Shown here piece by piece: positions 1 to 5,964 of a stretch of 5,969 bases of DNA. Positions within the stretch are counted from its first letter, which is position 1, and every line of letters begins with the position of its first letter. A program made the position numbers and the translations under genes. Under the pieces are notes generated by a model. That model searched no databases. It was not told where the DNA came from and saw only the letters and a program-made list of their open reading frames with translations. The stretch comes from Bacilli bacterium (GTDB lineage Bacteria; Bacillota_I; Bacilli_A; RFN20; CAG-288): contig CAAFJQ010000041.1 in assembly GCA_900763245.1 (NCBI GenBank), forward strand, positions 1-5,969. The letters run 5' to 3'.

Positions 1-19
1 AATCTTCCGAGGAACAACT

Positions 20-1042
20 ATGGAACAGCATGAATTGACAAATGGCAGACTCCTAGATGAAAATGGTAACCTCAATGAAGCTGGTTATGCTTTTTCTCTT
101 GTCAAAGAGTATAAAAGGGAAGACATCAAGGCTGGGAAGTCAAGAATCAAGGAATGGGATTACTACTATTTCGGAAATCATGATATCGGTATCGCATTGA
201 CGATCGCTGACAATTCCTATATGGATCTTTGCTCTGCTACCTTCTTTGACTTCAAGAAAAGAACCTATTGTCAGAATTCGAGGATGCATGCATTCTCCAA
301 CGGAAAACGCAATCTTCCTCCTACAAGCGAAATCGGAGATGTGAAGTATCTTGATAACCGCGTCTTATTCATTTTCAACAATGACGGAAGCAAAAGAGAA
401 CTCGTCGGAAGCTATGAGAACTTCAGAGGAAAGGAAAAACTCACTTTTCATCTCACTGTCACTAAGACAAGGGATGATACGATGGTCATCGCTACGCCAT
501 TCAATAAAGACAAACACTTCTATTACAACCAGAAGAGCAACAATCTCATCTGCAGCGGTGATATCAAATTGGGCGATAAAAGATATCGCGTAGAGAATAT
601 GCAAGGTGTCTTAGACTGGGGAAGAGGCGTCTGGACAAGAGTCAATACCTGGTATTGGGCCAGCATGAATGATGTCTGTGACGGTCATACAGTCGGCTTC
701 AATTTAGGCTATGGATTCGGAGATACTTCTAAAGCAAGTGAAAACATGTTCTTCTTCGATGACAAAGCGTTCAAGATGGATGATGTCATCTTTGAGATTC
801 CGAAGAACAAAGCCGGAAAAGAAGAATTCATGAAGACATGGAGAATGCTGTCCAGAAACAAAGACATCAATCTCACTTTCACACCGCTCATTCATCGAAA
901 AGGCGGTGGAAATGCCATTGTTATCCATTCCGTTCAGAATCAGATTTTCGGCATCTATAGTGGAACCTTCACGGTTGAAGGAAAAACATATAAGATCGAG
1001 AACTGTTACGGATTCGCCGAAAAAGTCTATAATCGCTGGTAA
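20..1042 (+). CDS. DUF2804 family protein of unknown function
   Basis: A 340-residue protein I recognise as DUF2804 family. Signs are the N-terminal block GRLLDENGNLNEAGYA (residues 9-24), the KEWDYYY block (44-50) followed by a TIADNSY stretch (61-67), and the tryptophan-rich core GVLDWGRGVWTRVNTWYWAS (196-215) followed by a glycine-rich GFNLGYGFGD stretch (226-235). The length is normal for the family and both ends look intact. No signal peptide or membrane segment is visible, so it is probably cytoplasmic. The start is supported by GAGGA at 9-13, 6 nt before the ATG. It lies 24 nt upstream of an alpha/beta hydrolase gene on the same strand, so the two are probably cotranscribed; the promoter lies outside the window. 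No biochemical function is established that I know of. The alternating beta-like segments could fit a lipocalin-like barrel, but that is speculation. Confidence 0.88.
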   Translation: MEQHELTNGRLLDENGNLNEAGYAFSLVKEYKREDIKAGKSRIKEWDYYYFGNHDIGIALTIADNSYMDLCSATFFDFKKRTYCQNSRMHAFSNGKRNLPPTSEIGDVKYLDNRVLFIFNNDGSKRELVGSYENFRGKEKLTFHLTVTKTRDDTMVIATPFNKDKHFYYNQKSNNLICSGDIKLGDKRYRVENMQGVLDWGRGVWTRVNTWYWASMNDVCDGHTVGFNLGYGFGDTSKASENMFFFDDKAFKMDDVIFEIPKNKAGKEEFMKTWRMLSRNKDINLTFTPLIHRKGGGNAIVIHSVQNQIFGIYSGTFTVEGKTYKIENCYGFAEKVYNRW

Positions 1043-1066
1043 ATATCTAATAGGAGGAAAAGAAAA

Positions 1067-1969
1067 ATGTCTGTTTTTGAAGTCAAATACAATGATGATT
1101 TCATCCAAAAAGGGAATGATTATCTCATCGATAATCCCAAAGCCCATCTTCTCATCATCACCGGCATGGATGAGCATTCATCCCGCTATGAAGGTTTTGC
1201 TCATGAACTGAATGAGAAAGGCTTCTCTGTCTCGGTTTTAGACCATTGGGGACAGGGGGAAAACGCAAAGAGCATCGAAGAACAGCAACAGTGGCCAAAA
1301 GGTGCCTGGAAGATGACACAGGCATCTCTCAATAAAAAGGTCGAAGAATTGAAGAAAGAAGGAATCCCTGTCTATCTGATGGGTCATTCCATGGGTTCTT
1401 TTGCCGTTCAGAATTATCTTATCAATTATCCTGATACCGTCCATAAAGCAATCATCATGGCTAGCAACGGCAAGAACAACAAGTTCTTGATCTCCATCGG
1501 CAATATGATGGCCAAGCTTCTCACGACAAAGAAGAACTGGAACAAGCACGCCAAGTTCTTAGAGAGTATGTCTGTCGGTGCCTATGCTAAATCCATCAAA
1601 GACAGAGAGAGCGATCTTGACTGGCTCAGCTACGACAAAGAGAACATCAAGAATTACGCTGCTGATCCTTACTGCGGGCATGAGAACACATTTGGTTTCT
1701 TCCATGAGTTCATGGAAGGATTGAATGAGATCTACAAGAAGAAAAACCTGAAACGTATCTCTAAGAATGAGCATATCCTTCTTCTTGCAGGTGAAGAGGA
1801 TCCTGTCGGTGCCTGTGGAAAAGGTCCGAAAGCCTTACTGAAGATGTATAAGGATTTAGGAGTCAAAGATGTAAGCCTTGTTCTTTATCCTCATATGAGA
1901 CATGAGATTCTCAATGAGACAGAAAGAGACAAAGTCGTCAATGACATCATCGAATTCTTAGAGAAATAA
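1067..1969 (+). CDS. alpha/beta hydrolase, lysophospholipase / monoacylglycerol lipase-like
   Basis: A 300-residue serine hydrolase of the Hydrolase_4 / S33-like group, predicted to cleave carboxylic esters such as lysophospholipids or monoacylglycerols; the real substrate is unknown. Visible elements in order: a GMDEHSSRY motif (33-41) matching the HGxxEHSxRY oxyanion region of lysophospholipases, with the usual first His replaced by Thr; DHWGQGEN (59-66), the counterpart of the DxRGHGxS motif; nucleophile elbow GHSMGS (106-111) with Ser108; a lid/cap region about 135-225; acid Asp245 in GEEDPVG; and His279 in PHMRHEIL. The triad is therefore complete. There is no signal peptide, so it should be cytoplasmic. 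The start is fixed by TAGGAGG at 1051-1057, 9 nt before the ATG. It is the second gene of an operon with the DUF2804 gene and is followed directly by an intrinsic terminator. Confidence 0.92.
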   Translation: MSVFEVKYNDDFIQKGNDYLIDNPKAHLLIITGMDEHSSRYEGFAHELNEKGFSVSVLDHWGQGENAKSIEEQQQWPKGAWKMTQASLNKKVEELKKEGIPVYLMGHSMGSFAVQNYLINYPDTVHKAIIMASNGKNNKFLISIGNMMAKLLTTKKNWNKHAKFLESMSVGAYAKSIKDRESDLDWLSYDKENIKNYAADPYCGHENTFGFFHEFMEGLNEIYKKKNLKRISKNEHILLLAGEEDPVGACGKGPKALLKMYKDLGVKDVSLVLYPHMRHEILNETERDKVVNDIIEFLEK

Positions 1970-1982
1970 GTCGAATCATAAT

Positions 1983-2014
1983 AAAAGCGCGGCTTTATAA
2001 TTGCTGCGCTTTTT
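1983..2014 (+). terminator. intrinsic terminator of the DUF2804-hydrolase operon
   Basis: An 11-bp stem (1983-1993 with 2003-2013, one G-T wobble at 1991/2005) surrounds a 9-nt loop and ends in a run of five T (2010-2014). It starts 13 nt after the hydrolase stop codon, as expected for a rho-independent terminator. The A-run at its left side also allows weak function on the other strand. Confidence 0.85.
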
Positions 2015-2042
2015 AAGTCCTGATCAAAGGTGCCGTTAAAGA

Positions 2043-2079
2043 AATTCGGCCTCTTTATTAAAACATAAGAGGCCAAATT
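2043..2079. repeat. inverted repeat in the convergent intergenic gap, possible weak terminator
   Basis: GGCCTCTT (2048-2055) is perfectly repeated in inverse as AAGAGGCC (2067-2074) around an 11-nt loop. After a single C/A mismatch (2047/2075) the stem extends by four A-T pairs (2043-2046 with 2076-2079). It lies between the + strand operon and the convergent lipoprotein remnant, so it may end transcription of the latter, but neither side has a convincing T-run. A different role cannot be excluded. Confidence 0.45.
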
Positions 2080-2114
2080 GTCTCATTTTAGTTTAGAAAA
2101 GAGGACAATATTTG

Positions 2115-2592
2115 TTATTCTAATGATTTGATTTTTGTGTCGACTTTATAGTCGATTTTCTGTGTGGTTGGAACAACGTGAATAAGAGGCCTTATTCCAA
2201 TATCGGCTTTTGAAGGATTATATAATGTGAAGAAATAATTCACGCACAACGAATCTTTATCAAAGGTGACTTGATCGAGGACATTGGATGAAGTGTCTAT
2301 CATGATCAATAAAGCGACGCTGTTATTCATGAAAAATTCGCTGTTATAATCTTTCAGTGCATTCTGGTCATGAAGCTCGACTTTGCTTTCATTATAAAAA
2401 AGTCGTTAAAATCATTTACATCAGAGAATTGATGGAATAACTGTTTTTTGCTGTCGTTAAGAATTTCCCGATAATAGTTATCAGTAAAACCCATATTGAT
2501 TTTTGCTTCGTTCAATCTCTCCGAATTATCGCAGGAGAAAAGAGAAAGACCGACCAAGCTAAGGATCTGCTGAATTTACCATTGGACCGCAT
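2115..2592 (-). pseudogene. small lipoprotein gene broken by two single-base frameshifts
   Basis: The sequence supports one gene of about 159 codons with two frame breaks. Translation from the ATG at 2592 behind a good ribosome binding site runs only 26 codons. If one A is restored in the AAA codon at 2575-2577 (read on the - strand), the N-terminus becomes MRSNGK followed by the hydrophobic stretch IQQILSLVGLSLFSC, a lipoprotein signal peptide with lipobox-like LFSC and lipidated Cys21. A second break lies at the six-T run 2396-2401; restoring one T joins the middle part (ending NDFNDFF) to YNESKVELHDQN and then to the C-terminal part ending in KSLE and TAA at 2117-2115. The total length is then an exact multiple of three. 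The mature protein would sit outside the membrane. The segment around residues 83-110 (YNSEFFMNNSVALLIMID) resembles the core of small Firmicute lipoproteins, perhaps PrcB-like, but I cannot name the family. The breaks may be real decay, slippage sites or sequencing error. Confidence 0.7.
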
Positions 2593-2600
2593 ACTATTTA

Positions 2601-2607
2601 CCTCCGT
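2601..2607 (-). promoter_or_regulatory. Shine-Dalgarno site of the lipoprotein remnant
   Basis: ACGGAGG on the - strand lies 8 nt before the ATG at 2592. It decides the start of the broken lipoprotein gene: the TTG at 2557, which opens the middle reading frame, has no such site. Confidence 0.7.
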
Positions 2608-2674
2608 TTGAGTTAATAAACCGTCAGCACGAATGAATCGGCATTGAAGACAATATTAAATGAAGATTGAAATT

Positions 2675-2702
2675 CTTATATTCCTTAGACACGTATAGTC
2701 TA
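2675..2702 (-). promoter_or_regulatory. candidate sigma-70-type promoter for the lipoprotein remnant
   Basis: On the - strand TAGACT (2702-2697, 4 of 6 consensus -35 bases) and TATAAG (2680-2675, 5 of 6 consensus -10 bases) are separated by 16 nt. The predicted leader would be about 75 nt. A short inverted repeat, TAGAC/GTCTA (2686-2690 and 2698-2702), overlaps the -35 and spacer. The region is AT-rich, so chance matches are likely. Confidence 0.35.
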
Positions 2703-2754
2703 GCACAGAAAAAAGATGTTCACAATTGGATTTGAGCTTCTGAAACTTCAAAAT

Positions 2755-2793
2755 AAAAAAGCAACCTCATATATTATTAGTGAGGTTGCTTTT
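2755..2793 (-). terminator. intrinsic terminator of the pflB-pflA operon
   Basis: A perfect 13-bp stem (2757-2769 with 2781-2793) encloses an 11-nt loop. On the - strand it runs into six T (2760-2755) followed by A and more T. It begins 7 nt after the pflA stop codon. The matching T-run on the + strand side makes bidirectional action possible, although no + strand gene ends here. Confidence 0.9.
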
Positions 2794-2800
2794 ATGTTTT

Positions 2801-3547
2801 TTACTTGTAATCAGGATAATCCTTGACACAAAGTATCTTTTCTGCGTTTTCGACTCTTTCTTTTGTTGGAGCAGGAACATCCTTCAGCGGATATTCAATC
2901 TTCAAAAGGTCGTATTTGTACGTTCCCAATGTGTGATAGGGAAGAACTTCGACTCTTCTGATGTTTTTGAATTTAGAAAGGAATTCATGCGTTTCACGAA
3001 GTCTTTCGTCATTGTCGCTGAGTGTAGGGACAAGTACATGTCTTACCCAGATTGGATAATTCTTCTTGTCCAAGTAGGAGAAGAGCTCCAATACGTTCTT
3101 GTTGTCTTTTCCAGTGATCTTCTTATGAAGAGAAGAATCAAAAGCTTTGATATCAAGAAGGAAAAGATCGGTGACTTGAAGAAGCTCATCGAACTTCTTC
3201 AGGTAGGCTTCACTCATATTGAATGTAGCGCCGCTTGTATCGATTGCGACTGAGATGCCTTCATTATGGAAAAGTCTTGAGAGCTCAATGATGAAATCAA
3301 GCTGTGCAAGAGGTTCTCCGCCACTGATTGTGATACCGCCGTTATCTCTCCAATAAGGTTTGTAACGGATCAGTTTCTTATAGGCTTCTTCCGGTGTGAT
3401 CGGATTTTTCTTGGAGAATTCCCAGGAATCCGGATTGTGACAGAAGAGGCAGCGGAAAGGACATCCAGCTAAGAAAAGAACACTTCTAACCCCTGGTCCA
3501 TCGACAAGAGCGAAGGATTCCAGGGATTGATAATAACCGACAGTCAT
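2801..3547 (-). CDS. pflA: pyruvate formate-lyase activating enzyme (radical SAM)
   Basis: A 248-residue radical-SAM enzyme that uses a [4Fe-4S] cluster and S-adenosylmethionine to abstract a hydrogen from the active-site glycine of PflB, creating the glycyl radical. The cluster motif C-x3-C-x2-C is at Cys29, Cys33 and Cys36 (GCPFRCLFCHN), and the SAM-binding ISGGEP segment is at 74-79. Other conserved blocks are LLDIKAFD (130-137), RHVLVPTLSD (169-178) and EVLPYHTLG (200-208). The length matches the short PFL-type activases (E. coli PflA, 246 residues). There is no extra ferredoxin-like insert with additional Cys clusters, as in activases of other glycyl radical enzymes. The N-terminus (SLESFALVDGPGVRSV, 8-23) is typical and supports the ATG. 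The gene starts 3 nt after the pflB stop and has no recognisable ribosome binding site, so translational coupling to pflB is likely. It ends at a strong terminator. Confidence 0.97.
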   Translation of the reverse strand: MTVGYYQSLESFALVDGPGVRSVLFLAGCPFRCLFCHNPDSWEFSKKNPITPEEAYKKLIRYKPYWRDNGGITISGGEPLAQLDFIIELSRLFHNEGISVAIDTSGATFNMSEAYLKKFDELLQVTDLFLLDIKAFDSSLHKKITGKDNKNVLELFSYLDKKNYPIWVRHVLVPTLSDNDERLRETHEFLSKFKNIRRVEVLPYHTLGTYKYDLLKIEYPLKDVPAPTKERVENAEKILCVKDYPDYK

Positions 3548-3550
3548 GAA

Positions 3551-5806
3551 TTATAAGTGATCGTGGAAGGTACGGGAGATAACATCCAACTGCTGTTCTC
3601 TGGTAAGGTCGATGAACTTGACAGCATAACCGGAGACACGGATAGTGAAGTTGGCATATTCTTCCTTCTCAGGATGTTCCATAGCATCGAGAAGCTTCTC
3701 TTTGCCGAAGACGTTGACATTGAGATGGTGAGCGCCCTGAGAGAAGTAACCATCGAGAACCTGAGTGAGGTTATCGATACGTTCCTGTTCGCTGTGGCCT
3801 AAAGCATCCGGGTTGATAGTCTGGGTGTTGGAGATACCGTCGAGTGCATATTCATAAGGAAGCTTGGCGACAGAGTTGAGGGAAGCGAGCAAACCATTGT
3901 TTTCAGCGCCATAAGACGGGTTGGCACCAGGAGCCAAAGGCTTTCCGGCTTCTCTTCCATCCGGAAGAGTACCAGTGGCCTTGCCGTAGACAACGTTGGA
4001 AGTGATGGTAAGAATAGAAGTTGTGGGTTCGCTGTTACGATAGGTGTGATGCTTCTTGAGCTTCTTTAAGAAGGTATGGAGAAGCTCAATAGCGATATCA
4101 TCGGCTCTGTCATCATCATTTCCGTAACGAGGGAAGTCGCCTTCGATCTTGAAGTCAGTTGTGATGCCCTGTTCATCGCGGATAGCGGTGACCTTGGCAT
4201 ACTTGATAGCGGAAAGGGAATCGACGACATGGCTGAAGCCGGCAATACCAGTTGCGAAGGTTCTTCTGACATCAGTGTCGATAAGAGCCATTTCAGCAGC
4301 TTCATAATAATATTTGTCGTGCATGTACTGGATGAGGTCAAGGACATTGACATAGATGCCAGCGAGCCAATCCATCATTCTGTCATAGCTCTTTACGACT
4401 TCGTCATAGTTGAGAACTTCGCTTGTGATCTTCTCATAGGCAGGACCGACCTGCTGATGAGTCATTTCATCGACACCGCCGTTGATGGCGTAAAGCAAGC
4501 ACTTGGCAAGGTTGGCACGAGCGCCGAAGAACTGCATTTCCTTACCGGTCTGTGTTGCGGAGACGCAGCAGCAGATGGAATAGTCATCGCCCCAGATAGG
4601 ACGCATGACATCATCGTTTTCGTACTGGATGGAAGAAGTGGTGATGGAGATGTGGGAAGCATACTTCTTGAAGTTCTCGCTCATTCTAGGAGAGTAGAGA
4701 ACAGTGAGGTTCGGTTCCGGAGCAGGGCCCATATTTTCGAGGGTGTGGAGGAAACGGAAGTCGTTCTTTGTGACCATGTCTCTTCCATCATCGCCCATAC
4801 CGCCGACTTCCAAAGTGGCCCAGACAGGGTCGCCGGAGAATAAGGCGTCATAGGAAGGAATACGAGCGAACTTGACCATACGGAACTTCATGACGAGATG
4901 GTCGATGAGCTCCTGGGCTTCGCTTTCAGTGATGATACCCTTCTTTAAATCACGATTGATGTAGATATCCAAGAAGGTAGAGATTCTGCCGACAGACATA
5001 GCAGCACCGTTTTGGCTCTTGATAGCGGCAAGATAGCCGAAGTACAACCACTGAACAGCTTCGTGAGCGTTGGTGGCAGGCTTGGAAATATCATAGCCAT
5101 AGGAAGCGGCCATTTCCTTCATCTGTTTGAGGCACTTGATCTGCATAGAGATCTCTTCTCTCTGACGGATGACATCATCAGTCATGGTGCCGTCTCCGCA
5201 GTTAAGGAGATCTTCCTGCTTCTCTTCGATAAGGATGTCGATACCATAAAGAGCGACTCTTCTGTAGTCACCGACGATTCTTCCTCTTCCGTAAGTATCC
5301 GGAAGACCAGTGAGAATGTGGTTGTGACGGCAGAGCATCATTTCAGGAGTGTAGGCATCAAAGACACCATCGTTGTGTGTCTTGTGATATTCGGTAAAGA
5401 TCTTGTGAAGCTCAGGGTTAGGAGTGTAGCCGTGGGTGGTAAGTGCCTTTTCGGCCATCTTGATACCGCCATAAGGCATGAAAGCTCTCTTTAAAGGCTT
5501 ATCAGTCTGTAAACCGACGATCTTTTCAAGATCCTTGTACTCTTCAGAAATGTAACCAGGCTTGTGGCTGGTGATAGAAGAGACGATGTCAGTATCCATA
5601 TCGAGGATACCGCCCTTGGCTCTTGCTTCTTTCTGAAGCTTCTGGAGCTCGAACCAAAGAATGTTGGTTGCTTTGGTAGGAATCTCTAAGAAGGAAGCAT
5701 CGCCTTCATAAGGCTCGTAGTTCTTCTGGATGAAGTCACGGACGTTGATGTCGTTTCTCCAATGGCTGCCTTTGAAGCCATCCCATGCTGTAGACTCAAA
5801 TTTCAT
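3551..5806 (-). CDS. pflB: formate C-acetyltransferase (pyruvate formate-lyase)
   Basis: A 751-residue glycyl radical enzyme converting pyruvate and CoA to acetyl-CoA and formate in the cytoplasm under anaerobic conditions; it supplies acetyl-CoA for ATP-yielding acetate formation. The catalytic cysteine pair is Cys413-Cys414 within SICCCVS (410-416), equivalent to Cys418-Cys419 of the E. coli enzyme. The radical glycine is Gly726 in IRVSGYAV (722-729), 26 residues from the C-terminus counting the glycine, as in E. coli. Conserved substrate-pocket segments include GRGRIVGDYRR (173-183, Arg176), PVWAT (327-331, Trp329), TLENMGPAPEPN (355-366) and FFGARAN (426-432, Arg430). The length is close to the 760 residues of E. 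coli PflB. The start at 5806 is chosen because GAGAGG lies 8 nt upstream; an in-frame ATG at 5845 has no such site and adds 13 unusual residues. The first gene of the operon, followed by pflA. Confidence 0.98.
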   Translation of the reverse strand: MKFESTAWDGFKGSHWRNDINVRDFIQKNYEPYEGDASFLEIPTKATNILWFELQKLQKEARAKGGILDMDTDIVSSITSHKPGYISEEYKDLEKIVGLQTDKPLKRAFMPYGGIKMAEKALTTHGYTPNPELHKIFTEYHKTHNDGVFDAYTPEMMLCRHNHILTGLPDTYGRGRIVGDYRRVALYGIDILIEEKQEDLLNCGDGTMTDDVIRQREEISMQIKCLKQMKEMAASYGYDISKPATNAHEAVQWLYFGYLAAIKSQNGAAMSVGRISTFLDIYINRDLKKGIITESEAQELIDHLVMKFRMVKFARIPSYDALFSGDPVWATLEVGGMGDDGRDMVTKNDFRFLHTLENMGPAPEPNLTVLYSPRMSENFKKYASHISITTSSIQYENDDVMRPIWGDDYSICCCVSATQTGKEMQFFGARANLAKCLLYAINGGVDEMTHQQVGPAYEKITSEVLNYDEVVKSYDRMMDWLAGIYVNVLDLIQYMHDKYYYEAAEMALIDTDVRRTFATGIAGFSHVVDSLSAIKYAKVTAIRDEQGITTDFKIEGDFPRYGNDDDRADDIAIELLHTFLKKLKKHHTYRNSEPTTSILTITSNVVYGKATGTLPDGREAGKPLAPGANPSYGAENNGLLASLNSVAKLPYEYALDGISNTQTINPDALGHSEQERIDNLTQVLDGYFSQGAHHLNVNVFGKEKLLDAMEHPEKEEYANFTIRVSGYAVKFIDLTREQQLDVISRTFHDHL

Positions 5807-5814
5807 ATTGTTTA

Positions 5815-5820
5815 CCTCTC
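5815..5820 (-). promoter_or_regulatory. Shine-Dalgarno site deciding the pflB start
   Basis: GAGAGG on the - strand, 8 nt before the ATG at 5806. It supports this start (protein beginning MKFESTAWDG) over the upstream in-frame ATG at 5845. Confidence 0.75.
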
Positions 5821-5861
5821 TTTTTTGAAAAAAGTTTTTAAACATTTTTTAAAGACAAGAT

Positions 5862-5890
5862 ATCATACTCGGTAAAACCCAATAATAAAA
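5862..5890 (-). promoter_or_regulatory. weak candidate promoter of the pflB-pflA operon
   Basis: TATGAT at 5867-5862 matches 5 of 6 bases of a -10 box and would give a leader of roughly 50 nt before pflB. At the 17-nt spacing the -35 position (5890-5885, TTTTAT) is a poor match. A poor -35 would suit a promoter that needs an activator, and the direct repeat copy at 5898-5914 sits just upstream. Other AT-rich hexamers nearby could serve instead. Confidence 0.3.
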
Positions 5891-5897
5891 GAAAAAT

Positions 5898-5914
5898 GCT
5901 CTTACATTTTGAAA
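5898..5914 (-). repeat. direct repeat copy 1 upstream of pflB (possible regulator site)
   Basis: On the - strand TTTCAAAATGTAAGAGC. It matches copy 2 (5948-5964) at 15 of 17 positions, both differences being transitions. The core holds an imperfect dyad, TTTCA and TGTAA separated by 3 nt (four of five positions symmetrical), which could bind a dimeric regulator. It is centred about 100 bp upstream of the pflB start codon. Confidence 0.5.
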
Positions 5915-5931
5915 ATATTTTTTGAAAAAGT

Positions 5932-5953
5932 AAAAAAGGCTAATAAAGCCCTT
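5932..5953 (-). terminator. short terminator-like hairpin, - strand
   Basis: On the - strand AAGGGCT (5953-5947) pairs with AGCCTTT-side bases (5941-5935), giving a 7-bp stem with one G-T wobble, a 5-nt loop and a T-run reaching 5932. It would fit the end of a gene transcribed toward pflB from beyond the window, or an attenuator if the operon promoter lies further upstream. The short stem keeps confidence modest. Confidence 0.4.
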
Positions 5954-5964
5954 ACATTCTGAAA
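5948..5964 (-). repeat. direct repeat copy 2 upstream of pflB (possible regulator site)
   Basis: On the - strand TTTCAGAATGTAAGGGC, in the same orientation as copy 1 and exactly 50 bp from it, close to five helical turns. Its 3' end overlaps the left arm of the hairpin at 5935-5953. More copies could lie beyond the window edge, which is only 5 nt away. Confidence 0.5.

Noticed and set aside
704..1177. Open frame of 157 codons on the - strand
   Set aside because: Antisense to the DUF2804 gene and crossing into the hydrolase gene, both of which have clear family motifs and ribosome binding sites.
906..1211. Open frame of 101 codons on the + strand spanning the DUF2804-hydrolase junction
   Set aside because: Out of frame with both recognised genes and overlapping both; low-complexity shadow product.
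1891..2076. 61-codon open frame on the - strand
   Set aside because: Runs through the terminator region and antisense to the hydrolase 3' end; no family features or ribosome binding site.
2354..2557. Separate 67-codon gene starting at a TTG on the - strand
   Set aside because: No ribosome binding site; its start falls inside the signal-peptide hydrophobic stretch, and it joins naturally to the upstream ATG and the downstream frame as one broken lipoprotein gene.
2780..3253. Open frame of 157 codons on the + strand opposite pflA
   Set aside because: Begins inside the pflA terminator and runs antisense to pflA; not a credible gene.
4076..4843. Open frame of 255 codons on the + strand opposite pflB
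   Set aside because: It lies fully within the strongly conserved pflB gene on the other strand, has no ribosome binding site that I see and no recognisable family features. It is a shadow of pflB codon bias.
5012..5494. Open frame of 160 codons on the + strand opposite pflB
   Set aside because: Fully antisense to conserved pflB codons; no independent evidence.
5819..5834. Palindrome CTTTTTTGAAAAAAG in the pflB leader
   Set aside because: Only A/T runs around a single base, too tight a loop for a stable hairpin, and such runs are common in this AT-rich leader.
5807..5845. 13-residue N-terminal extension of pflB from an upstream in-frame ATG
   Set aside because: No ribosome binding site before 5845, while GAGAGG is well placed for 5806. 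The extension is encoded by an A/T-run-rich leader and would contain the true ribosome binding site.
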